NCBI GenBank assembly: GCA_030751755.1
Contig: JASMFO010000052.1
Location: forward strand, 1-5,036
Direction of reading: 5' to 3'
Length of the DNA stretch: 5,036 nt
Source of the DNA: Candidatus Woesearchaeota archaeon
GTDB taxonomy: Archaea > Nanobdellota > Nanobdellia > Woesearchaeales > GW2011-AR4
Shown here: positions 1 through 5,036 of the stretch, piece by piece
How the letters are laid out: every line of letters begins with the position of its first letter
Position numbering within the stretch: the first letter of the stretch is position 1
Position numbers and translations under genes: made by a program
The notes under the pieces: model-generated
What the model was told of the DNA's origin: nothing
The model's input: only the letters and a program-made list of their open reading frames with translations
The model's database searches: none

Positions 1-56
1 CTTTTACCTAACTAAAATCTTACAGAATTCTTTCCAACCCACCTCTTTATTGATAA

Positions 57-1256
57 TTATATTTCCTCTACTTCAACTTTGATCTCAACAATGTCAAGCA
101 TTGTCCTTGGCCTTACCTCAATAAAGTTATTTCCTTCTTCAATGAAATTAGGATCTTCATCATCATTAAGCGTTCTTGTATAAATTCTTTCTTCCTGGTC
201 TATTGAAGTCAACCTGTCATTAATGTTCAAATCAGCCCTTTTATTTTTTTCATCATCAACAAATTCAATTGTCAAAACAACATCTATATCTTCCTCTTCA
301 ATATCGTCTATGGTGCTTTGATTCACTTCAAAATAATATATGCTTGTTCTCAACTCTTTTTCAACAAACTTAACTTTTATTTGCTCCACACTATAGCTTC
401 CCTTATTCGTCTTGAATATTATTTTATTCTCCCCAGAATTTAAAACCCCCAGGGGTATTGGCTGCCTGTAAGGGTCCTCGCAAACAGGGACGGCTGAAAA
501 TAATTCTCTGCTGTTCATAGAAACTTCTAATACTCCCACAGTAGCTACATCACGGCAATAAGGAACAAACCTTAAATTAGCGCTCTCGATGTTAGATAGC
601 TCTGTTCCAGTCAGTGTAAAAACATTCTTACTTTCCTGCTTGCTTCTGTCAGTTATATCTCCTATAATCTTTACTTCATCAAAGCTGTATTCGTTTGTTT
701 TCCAGAACCCAAATCCAACAGAAGAAACACTGAATTCAAAAGTATTTGTGCTCCTAAGCAAATTTCTATTCAATCTTATGGGTGCAACAGTTTCGGTTTC
801 TACATCATTCTCATAAACAATCTCATTATTTAGTTTTATTGTTAATATGCCTTCATGCTTCTTTGCTGCAAAAGACAGTATTACATTATCTGTATTTTCC
901 AAATCATCTATACCAAAACTAACAGTTCTTTCTTTTTTATCAAACCATCCATTCCTCACTATAAAAGGATTTATTCCTTCAAGCTCTTTTGCACTTGTTT
1001 TCTCAAATAAAAAGATATTAGGAATTGTTTTGTCTAATACGCCTTCGACAGTATCAATCCTTCCAGGAAATTCTCTTAATAACACATCACCATTTTCCTC
1101 ATCAGCACTACTACTTCCAGTAGTCTTTTTTATCTCCTTATTCTCAAGCAATGCCTCTCTCTCCGATTCCGGAAGAAACAGTATATATAAGATAATTAAA
1201 CCTGATATCACAGCCACTAAAACTGCAGTATTAACACCTCCCTGGGCCTTTCTCAA
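57..1256 (-). CDS. Membrane-anchored, probably surface-exposed protein with three beta-rich repeat units; function unknown
   Basis: I do not recognise a named family. The 399-residue product begins MRKAQGG, followed by one hydrophobic helix (about residues 8-28) and then an acidic, polar stretch (29-60). Positive residues before the helix suggest N-inside topology with the rest outside the cell. The short charged start, with Gln directly before the helix, resembles archaeal type IV pilin-like (class III) signal peptides, with possible cleavage after Ala4; the usual Glu at +5 is missing, so it may be a plain anchor. The exterior reads as three similar beta-rich units (about 124-202, 226-301 and 325-399), each with a strand, an L-x-I-x-(L/M/I)-N type strand, a 'G/S-x-N-x-(I/F)-x-(F/V)' strand and a closing 'V-x-I-x-V' strand. 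This recalls galactose-binding-like or jelly-roll sandwiches (inference). Two cysteines (234 and 259) in the middle unit could form a disulfide. The start is TTG at 1256-1254: in-frame stops lie immediately upstream, and a GGTGA Shine-Dalgarno sits six bases before it. It is transcribed divergently from pelota. Confidence 0.8.
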   Translation of the reverse strand: MRKAQGGVNTAVLVAVISGLIILYILFLPESEREALLENKEIKKTTGSSSADEENGDVLLREFPGRIDTVEGVLDKTIPNIFLFEKTSAKELEGINPFIVRNGWFDKKERTVSFGIDDLENTDNVILSFAAKKHEGILTIKLNNEIVYENDVETETVAPIRLNRNLLRSTNTFEFSVSSVGFGFWKTNEYSFDEVKIIGDITDRSKQESKNVFTLTGTELSNIESANLRFVPYCRDVATVGVLEVSMNSRELFSAVPVCEDPYRQPIPLGVLNSGENKIIFKTNKGSYSVEQIKVKFVEKELRTSIYYFEVNQSTIDDIEEEDIDVVLTIEFVDDEKNKRADLNINDRLTSIDQEERIYTRTLNDDEDPNFIEEGNNFIEVRPRTMLDIVEIKVEVEEI

Positions 1257-1262
1257 AAATTA

Positions 1263-1268
1263 TCACCT
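1263..1268 (-). promoter_or_regulatory. Shine-Dalgarno that fixes a TTG start
   Basis: Read on the minus strand this is AGGTGA, continuing into TAA. It is complementary to the archaeal 16S 3' tail and lies six bases before the TTG at 1256. In-frame TGA and TAA codons occupy 1265-1260, so no start further upstream is possible. Together these make TTG at 1256 the probable start of the surface-protein gene. Confidence 0.75.
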
Positions 1269-1311
1269 TTTATAACTTTTTCTACTTGGGTGTAAAAAAT
1301 GAAAAGCATAA

Positions 1312-1319
1312 TATTTAAA
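1312..1319 (-). promoter_or_regulatory. TATA box of the surface-protein gene
   Basis: The minus strand reads TTTAAATA, a standard archaeal TATA element. With the usual 26-27 base spacing, transcription would start near 1289. That gives a leader of about 33 bases that includes the GGTGA Shine-Dalgarno. The box lies in the left arm of an inverted repeat (1314-1354), so anything binding the palindrome would be placed to control this promoter (inference). Confidence 0.55.
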
Positions 1320-1354
1320 TGTATCGAAAATCTAAAGATTTTCTGACATTTAAA
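1314..1354. repeat. 41-bp imperfect inverted repeat in the divergent promoter region
   Basis: The outer arms are TTTAAATGT (1314-1322) and ACATTTAAA (1346-1354), an exact 9-bp match. The inner arms are GAAAATCT (1326-1333) and AGATTTTC (1336-1343), an exact 8-bp match around a two-base centre. The arms are separated by three bases on the left and two on the right. The element could be an operator, or an RNA hairpin if transcription starts upstream of it. There is no T-tract after it, so it does not look like a terminator. Confidence 0.7.
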
Positions 1355-1384
1355 CTCGAAATCTTCAAGTTCATCGTTTAAATG
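1347..1384. repeat. Second, overlapping inverted repeat upstream of pelota
   Basis: CATTTAAAC (1347-1355) and GTTTAAATG (1376-1384) are exact 9-bp inverted copies. Between and overlapping them is a smaller imperfect palindrome, ACTcGAA-ATC-TTCaAGT (1354-1370). The left arm is shared with the right outer arm of the preceding repeat, so the two can form alternative pairings. The right arm contains the putative pelota TATA box. TTTAAATG thus occurs three times in about 70 bp in alternating orientation, and TCGAAAATCT / TCGAAATCT recurs at 1324 and 1356. Confidence 0.65.
1377..1384 (+). promoter_or_regulatory. Putative TATA box of pelota, leaderless spacing
   Basis: TTTAAATG is centred 26-27 bases before the pelota ATG (1407), which is the standard TATA-to-start-site distance in archaea. 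There is no Shine-Dalgarno before the ATG (the sequence is an A-rich ACAAACTAAAA). Both facts suggest a leaderless mRNA beginning at or next to the ATG. The purine-rich BRE usually found upstream of the box is weak here. An alternative box at 1314-1321 would give a leader of about 60 bases. Confidence 0.45.
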
Positions 1385-1406
1385 TTTTGATTATAACAAA
1401 CTAAAA

Positions 1407-2471
1407 ATGAAACTTATACACTCCGACCTTAAAAAAAACACGGTTAAAGTAAAAATTGAGAATCTAGATGATTTATGGTACTTAAACCAGATAATAGAAA
1501 AAAATGACCTTGTTAAAGGAAAAACTCTTAGGAAGATAAAAATTGGTCAAGAAACGCAAAGAAAGCAAAAAATAGCAAAAAAATCAGTTTTTCTCCTAAT
1601 ACAAATTGAAAAAGTTGAGTTTAGCAAAACATCAAATGTTTTAAGAATCTCCGGAACAGTAAAAGAAGGTCCAGAAGATGTTCCTTTAGGTTCCCACCAC
1701 ACATTTAACATCGAAGAAAACTCAATCATAACAATACTAAAACAAAAATGGCTTAAATTTCAAATTGACAAGTTAAAGGAAGCAAGTAAAGAAGCATCTG
1801 CAAAAATATTGATCTGTGTGCATGACCGAGAGGAAGCGTATTTCGCATTGATGAAAAAATACGGCTATCAACTGCTTACAAGCATTAAAGGAACAGTAGC
1901 AAAAAAAGCAGATATTAAGCAAAAAGAAACTAATTTTTACAAAGAAATTCTAAAACAATTGGAAGGGTATGATGAAAGATATAACCTGAGTAAAATAATT
2001 ATTGCAAGTCCTGCTTTTTGGAAGGAGGAATTAATGAAGGAAATTATGGATGAAAATATGAAAAATAAGATAATCTTAGCAACATGCTCTTCTGCCGATG
2101 AAAACGCAATTAACGAGGTTATCAAGAGACCAGAAACAGAAAATGCATTAAAGCAAGATAGAATTGCTAAGGAGTTTAAGTATATTGAAGAGCTTTTTGA
2201 AGAAATATCAAAAAATAATTTAGCATCTTACGGATTAAAAGAAACAAAAAATGCCGCTATGTCGGGAGCTGTCAAAAAATTATTAATAACAGACAGCTTT
2301 ATACAAAAAAGAAGAAATGAAAATAAATATGAAGAGATTGAGGAAACTATGAGGACAGTAGATAGCACAAAAGGGGATATATTAATAATAAGCTCAGAGC
2401 ACGAAGCAGGAAAAAAACTAGATGGCCTTGGGGGAATTGCAGCCATTTTAAGATTTAAATTGAATTATTGA
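1407..2471 (+). CDS. pelA: Pelota (archaeal Dom34), mRNA surveillance and ribosome-rescue factor
   Basis: Pelota recognises ribosomes stalled with an empty A site. In archaea it is delivered by aEF1A and works with ABCE1 to split the subunits; it is related to release factor aRF1 but lacks the GGQ peptide-release loop. The 354 residues match the family length. The N-terminal Sm-like domain (about 1-125) carries MKLIHSDLKK, ENLDDLWYL (18-26) and the signature EGPEDVPLGSHHT (87-99). The central domain (about 133-235) has ILICVHDREEAYFAL and, at 200-205, ASPAFW where relatives usually have PGF; no GGQ is present, as expected. The C-terminal domain (about 247-354) has SGAVKKLLITDSFI (286-299), SSEHEAGKKLDGLGG (329-343) and a closing AAILRF. 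The ATG start aligns with family N-termini. The gene reads divergently from the surface-protein gene and lies 107 bp before acs in the same direction. No frameshift or truncation is seen. Confidence 0.95.
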   Translation: MKLIHSDLKKNTVKVKIENLDDLWYLNQIIEKNDLVKGKTLRKIKIGQETQRKQKIAKKSVFLLIQIEKVEFSKTSNVLRISGTVKEGPEDVPLGSHHTFNIEENSIITILKQKWLKFQIDKLKEASKEASAKILICVHDREEAYFALMKKYGYQLLTSIKGTVAKKADIKQKETNFYKEILKQLEGYDERYNLSKIIIASPAFWKEELMKEIMDENMKNKIILATCSSADENAINEVIKRPETENALKQDRIAKEFKYIEELFEEISKNNLASYGLKETKNAAMSGAVKKLLITDSFIQKRRNENKYEEIEETMRTVDSTKGDILIISSEHEAGKKLDGLGGIAAILRFKLNY

Positions 2472-2578
2472 CAAAAAACTTAAAAAACCACGAAAAATAA
2501 CACAATAATAAATCAATAAACAACAAAACAACGATTAATAATAAAAATTAAAATTATTGTCAAATAAAAGGAGGCATC
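2472..2578 (+). other. G-depleted intergenic spacer and acs leader
   Basis: The plus strand carries only three G residues between the pelota stop and the Shine-Dalgarno (2492, 2533, 2559) and consists mostly of A with scattered C and T. No T-tract suitable for archaeal termination follows pelota, so read-through into acs is plausible. AT-only stretches around 2536-2558 could hide an acs promoter, but no box sits at a spacing that would also leave the Shine-Dalgarno in the transcript. No ORF or clear hairpin is seen. Confidence 0.4.
2567..2574 (+). promoter_or_regulatory. Strong Shine-Dalgarno of acs
   Basis: AAAGGAGG lies four bases before the ATG at 2579. It is the strongest ribosome-binding site in the window and fixes the acs start. 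It also implies that the acs mRNA has a 5' leader, unlike pelota. Confidence 0.8.
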
Positions 2579-4531
2579 ATGCCAGAAGATTTTAATTCAG
2601 TTCTGAAAGAAAAAAGAGTTTTCAAGCCTTCTAAGGAATTCAGCAAAAATGCCCATATAAAAAGTTTGCAGGAATACAAAAAAATTTATGAAAAATCTAT
2701 AAGAGATCCTGAAAAATTCTGGGCAGAAAAAGCTACCAACTTACATTGGTTCAAGAAATGGAAAAAGGTTTTAAGAAAGAATAATGACAATTATAAATGG
2801 TTTGAACATGGCAAAATAAATGTCTGCTATAACTGTCTTGATAAAAATATAGCAGAAGGAAAAAGCAACAAAATTGCATTAATATGGGAGGCAGAAGACG
2901 GGCAAACAAAAACTTATACTTATTCTCAATTGCTTAAAGAGGTTTCAAAATTTTCTAATGTTCTTAAGAATTATAATCTGAAGAAAGGAGATAGGGTTTG
3001 CTTATATCTGCCAATGATTCCTGAACTTGCAATAGCAATGCTATCCTGTGCAAGAATTGGTTTGATACATTCCATTGTTTTTGGTGGTTTCAGTTCAGAA
3101 TCACTAAAAGACAGGATTCAGGATTGCGGAGCTAAATTGGTCATAACATCTGATGGCAGTTTTAGAAATGGAAAAATTATTCCATTGAAGCAGAATGTTG
3201 ACAAGACAATTGAAGATTGTCATTCAGTAAAAAAAGTCATTGTTGTGCAAAGATGCAAAAACAAAATTACTATGAGAAAAAATACGGATGTCTGGTGGCA
3301 TGAAGAAATGTCAAAAACAACAAAAGATGAATGTGGTGCAGAAGAAATGGATTCTGAAGATCCGTTGTTTATTTTATATACCTCGGGAACAACAGGAAAG
3401 CCTAAAGGAGTCCTACATACACAAGCTGGCTATCTTCTTTATGTTTATCAAACATTTAAATGGATTTTTGATATAAAAGACAATGATGTTTACTGGTGCA
3501 CTGCAGACATAGGCTGGATTACAGGCCATAGCTACATAATCTATGGCCCTTTAGCGAACGGAGCAACATCCTTAATGTATGAAGGCAGTCCTATGTACCC
3601 CAACCCAGACAGGTTCTGGAGAATAGTTGAAAAGCATAAAATTTCAATTTTTTATACAGCGCCCACAGCAATAAGGGCATTGATGAAACATGGAGATAAA
3701 TGGCCCAAATCTTGTAACATCAAAAGCTTAAGGTTACTGGGAACTGTTGGAGAATCAATAAATCCGGAGGCATGGATGTGGTACTACAATATTATAGGAA
3801 ATAAAAAATGTCCTATTGTTGATACATGGTGGCAGACAGAAACAGGAGGAATCTTAATCACCCCCTTGCCAGGAGCTACACCATTAAAGCCGGGCTCTGC
3901 AACTTTGCCCTTTCCAGGCATTGTTCCGGATGTTGTTAGAGAAGATGGTTCTAAAACAAATATTGATGAAGGAGGCTATTTGGTAATAAGAAAACCTTGG
4001 CCAGGAATGCTGAGAACTGTTTGGCGCAACCCTAAGAGGTATGAGGAAACATACTTTAGCAAATTTAAGAATATTTACCTAGCAGGAGACAGCGCAAGAA
4101 AAGACAAAGACGGCTATTTCTGGATATTGGGAAGATTAGATGATGTGATCAAGGTTGCCGGTCATAGGATAGGCTCAGCAGAGGTTGAAAGTCATATTGT
4201 AAGTTATAAACCTGTAGCCGAAGCAGCGGTGGTCCCTATTCCAGACAAAATAAAAGGCCAAGCAATATATGCTTTTGTTGTTCTAAAAAAAGGAGTTAAA
4301 GCAACAGGCGATTTAAAAAAAGATATAATTTCTCATGTTGCAAATAATATGGGGCATATTGCCAAACCAGAAAAATTGCAGTTTGCTGATGACCTGCCAA
4401 AAACCAGGAGCGGGAAAATTATGCGCAGGATTCTAAAAGCAATAGCAGAAGGAAACAAAGACATAGGCAGCACAACAACTCTGGCAGACCCGGATGTTGT
4501 TAAAAAACTGCAAAAAGAAAGAATAAAATAA
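2579..4531 (+). CDS. acs: Acetyl-CoA synthetase, AMP-forming
   Basis: This cytoplasmic enzyme makes acetyl-CoA from acetate, ATP and CoA through acetyl-AMP, releasing AMP and pyrophosphate. At 650 residues it has the full length of the Acs family. In order: the N-terminal Acs domain (KIYEKSIRDPEKFWAEKA, about 35-52); ATP-binding loop YTSGTTGKPKG (267-277); WCTADIGWITGHSY (306-319); YTAPTAIRALM (359-369); DTWWQTETGG (415-424); GDSARKDKDGYFW (503-515); hinge GRLDD (518-522); VAGHR (526-530); and PKTRSGKIMRR (607-617) with catalytic Lys613. Acetate-pocket positions Ile314, Thr315, Val390 and Trp418 match those known for acetate-specific Acs; Trp418 blocks longer acyl groups. Lys613 is the residue acetylated to switch Acs off in other organisms, but no acetyltransferase or deacylase gene is in this window. 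Oddly, the CoA-contacting Arg584 of Salmonella Acs aligns with Ala588. The gene converges on the small membrane-protein gene, 31 bp away. Confidence 0.96.
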   Translation: MPEDFNSVLKEKRVFKPSKEFSKNAHIKSLQEYKKIYEKSIRDPEKFWAEKATNLHWFKKWKKVLRKNNDNYKWFEHGKINVCYNCLDKNIAEGKSNKIALIWEAEDGQTKTYTYSQLLKEVSKFSNVLKNYNLKKGDRVCLYLPMIPELAIAMLSCARIGLIHSIVFGGFSSESLKDRIQDCGAKLVITSDGSFRNGKIIPLKQNVDKTIEDCHSVKKVIVVQRCKNKITMRKNTDVWWHEEMSKTTKDECGAEEMDSEDPLFILYTSGTTGKPKGVLHTQAGYLLYVYQTFKWIFDIKDNDVYWCTADIGWITGHSYIIYGPLANGATSLMYEGSPMYPNPDRFWRIVEKHKISIFYTAPTAIRALMKHGDKWPKSCNIKSLRLLGTVGESINPEAWMWYYNIIGNKKCPIVDTWWQTETGGILITPLPGATPLKPGSATLPFPGIVPDVVREDGSKTNIDEGGYLVIRKPWPGMLRTVWRNPKRYEETYFSKFKNIYLAGDSARKDKDGYFWILGRLDDVIKVAGHRIGSAEVESHIVSYKPVAEAAVVPIPDKIKGQAIYAFVVLKKGVKATGDLKKDIISHVANNMGHIAKPEKLQFADDLPKTRSGKIMRRILKAIAEGNKDIGSTTTLADPDVVKKLQKERIK

Positions 4532-4538
4532 GATAGGA

Positions 4539-4550
4539 AGAGGAAACTCT
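4539..4550. other. Small GAAA-loop hairpin in the convergent gap
   Basis: AGAG-GAAA-CTCT forms a four-pair stem with a GNRA-type tetraloop just after the acs stop, in the 31-bp gap between the convergent genes. It is too short to claim as a terminator. Reading minus, the T-rich run at about 4533-4502 (the 3' end of acs) could end transcription of the small membrane-protein gene; reading plus, only TATTATTTT at 4561-4569 follows acs. Confidence 0.25.
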
Positions 4551-4562
4551 GAAGATATACTA

Positions 4563-4802
4563 TTATTTTCCACCCATACCAAAGACACCTATTGTCGATA
4601 GCAAATGCATTATTCCTGAGACAAGTATTAATGTAGGAAAGTAAACTAAGAAAAACTCGTCTGTAATTATAATCGCACCAATATCTATAATTTCATATTT
4701 ATATAAAAAGAAAAAGATAGATGAAAGTAAAGATACAAAACCAATTAATATGGAAAACGGTTCCCAAATACTAGTTGAACTACTACTTAATACGCCCGCC
4801 AT
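4563..4802 (-). CDS. Small two-helix membrane protein, unknown function
   Basis: This 79-residue hypothetical protein belongs to no family I recognise. A short Ser-rich N-terminus (VLSSSSTS) precedes two hydrophobic helices, about 13-34 and 50-72, joined by a loop with KYEIID and TDE; the tail GVFGMGGK is short and glycine-rich. Two helices would put both ends on the same side of the membrane. The ATG at 4802 has AGAGG six bases upstream and a TATA box (TTTAAATA, minus strand) centred 26-27 bases upstream. These independent start signals argue for a real gene rather than a chance ORF, although the two imply different modes of initiation. It stands alone on its strand, converging on acs. No catalytic or metal-binding motif is visible. 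Confidence 0.65.
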   Translation of the reverse strand: MAGVLSSSSTSIWEPFSILIGFVSLLSSIFFFLYKYEIIDIGAIIITDEFFLVYFPTLILVSGIMHLLSTIGVFGMGGK

Positions 4803-4808
4803 AATAAA

Positions 4809-4813
4809 CCTCT
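4809..4813 (-). promoter_or_regulatory. Shine-Dalgarno of the small membrane-protein gene
   Basis: The minus strand reads AGAGG followed by six bases and then ATG (4802-4800). The match and spacing are ordinary. It would be used only if transcription starts upstream of 4813, for example from the more distant box at 4880-4887 read in reverse. Confidence 0.45.
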
Positions 4814-4824
4814 GGGTTAATTTG

Positions 4825-4832
4825 TATTTAAA
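4825..4832 (-). promoter_or_regulatory. BRE/TATA promoter of the small membrane-protein gene
   Basis: The minus strand reads AGAAAAC then TTTAAATA, a textbook archaeal BRE plus TATA pair. Its centre is 26-27 bases before the ATG at 4802, so the predicted transcript starts at the start codon itself (leaderless), leaving the AGAGG outside the mRNA. Confidence 0.55.
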
Positions 4833-4872
4833 GTTTTCTAATGTTAATCTATAACTAAAATAAAATATTTTT

Positions 4873-4887
4873 CAAAAACTTTATATA
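4873..4887 (+). promoter_or_regulatory. Strong plus-strand BRE/TATA promoter with no visible gene
   Basis: CAAAAAC (4873-4879 or so) followed by TTTATATA (4880-4887) is one of the best archaeal promoter matches in the window. A start near 4910 is expected, just after a T-run at 4905-4910. No ORF longer than about ten codons begins between there and the window end, so the product is either an untranslated RNA or a gene with a long leader starting beyond 5036. The core is nearly symmetrical and could also fire leftward (start near 4857) for the small membrane-protein gene. Confidence 0.5.
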
Positions 4888-5007
4888 CAAGTTCTATTAT
4901 AATATTTTTTACTGTATAGTTAAAATTAAATATCCCTAATAACAGATGAAAGTACTGTCGTGGGGTAAAAAAACGTAACATATTAATAGTAGTATCAATT
5001 CATTTGT

Positions 5008-5029
5008 CCCCTTTTAATAAAAAAAGGGG
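5008..5029. repeat. 8-bp perfect hairpin near the right edge
   Basis: CCCCTTTT (5008-5015) and AAAAGGGG (5022-5029) pair exactly around a six-base loop. On the minus strand the right arm is followed by C-T7, so it could help terminate a gene arriving from the right on that strand. On the plus strand it ends in a G-rich run (GGGGGG, 5026-5031) and TAGGT, which might be a ribosome-binding site or the beginning of a gene cut by the window edge. Confidence 0.45.
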
Positions 5030-5036
5030 GGTAGGT

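Noticed and set aside
1..56. Possible next gene of a minus-strand operon, with a GAGGTGG ribosome-site-like sequence at 39-45.
   Set aside because: All three minus-strand frames after it reach a stop within the remaining 40 bases, so no gene beginning here can continue past the edge. A plus-strand frame open over 2-82 has no coding character and overlaps the 3' end of the surface-protein gene.
589..1275. Plus-strand ORFs of 75 and 142 codons (589-816 and 847-1275).
   Set aside because: Both lie antisense within the 399-residue surface-protein gene, are Ser/Phe/Leu-rich as expected of reversed Lys/Glu-rich codons, and have no ribosome-binding site.
1268..1278. A TATA-like GTTATAAAAGG on the minus strand close to the surface-protein start.
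   Set aside because: It would place the transcription start inside the coding sequence and exclude the GGTGA ribosome site; the box at 1312-1319 fits much better.
1326..1343. GAAAATCT-AA-AGATTTTC as a transcription terminator.
   Set aside because: It lies between divergent gene starts, has no following T-tract of useful length, and no gene ends nearby.
1547..2446. Three minus-strand ORFs of 60-72 codons inside pelota.
   Set aside because: Antisense shadows of a clearly conserved gene, with hydrophobic low-complexity translations and no start signals.
3288..3476. A 62-codon plus-strand ORF inside acs.
   Set aside because: It is an alternative frame across the conserved ATP-loop region of Acs, and the acs frame is intact and continuous.
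5025..5036. AGGGGGG-TA-GGT at the right edge resembles the first bases of a tRNA (acceptor arm, U8, A9, G10).
   Set aside because: Only 12 bases are visible, the match is a G-run plus a common trinucleotide, and the nearest strong promoter is over 100 bp upstream. It can only be judged with sequence beyond the edge.

Overview
The window is AT-rich and archaeal. Three signs support this: a full-length Pelota (the archaeal/eukaryotic Dom34 family, absent from bacteria), TATA boxes of the TTTAAATA/TTTATATA type at archaeal spacing upstream of several genes, and Shine-Dalgarno sequences matching an archaeal 16S tail (GGTGAT, GGAGG). The lysine-rich proteins, small intergenic gaps and a surface protein with a short pilin-like N-terminal anchor suggest a DPANN-type lineage (Woesearchaeota/Pacearchaeota-like). 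That placement is inference, since no marker gene for it lies in the window.

Layout, left to right. Positions 57-1256 (minus) encode a 399-residue membrane-anchored protein, probably exposed outside the cell, whose exterior is built from three similar beta-rich units. It starts at TTG behind a good Shine-Dalgarno. A 150-bp divergent intergenic region (1257-1406) holds promoters for both flanking genes and an unusual set of nested inverted repeats. Positions 1407-2471 (plus) encode Pelota, the ribosome-rescue factor, apparently from a leaderless transcript. A 107-bp gap with almost no G on the plus strand leads to a strong Shine-Dalgarno and the AMP-forming acetyl-CoA synthetase gene (2579-4531, plus). 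After a 31-bp convergent gap comes a small two-helix membrane protein of unknown function (4563-4802, minus). The last 234 bp carry a strong plus-strand archaeal promoter with no recognisable coding sequence behind it inside the window, and an 8-bp hairpin near the right edge.

The genes do not form an obvious pathway. Pelota acts in translation quality control and Acs in acetate activation; they share direction and may share a transcript, but a functional link is not indicated. I see no mobile element, CRISPR array, rRNA gene, tRNA gene or defence system. The points most worth a second look are the triple-repeat surface protein, the nested palindromes between it and pelota, the loss in Acs of an arginine known to contact CoA, and the promoter near the right edge that lacks a visible gene.
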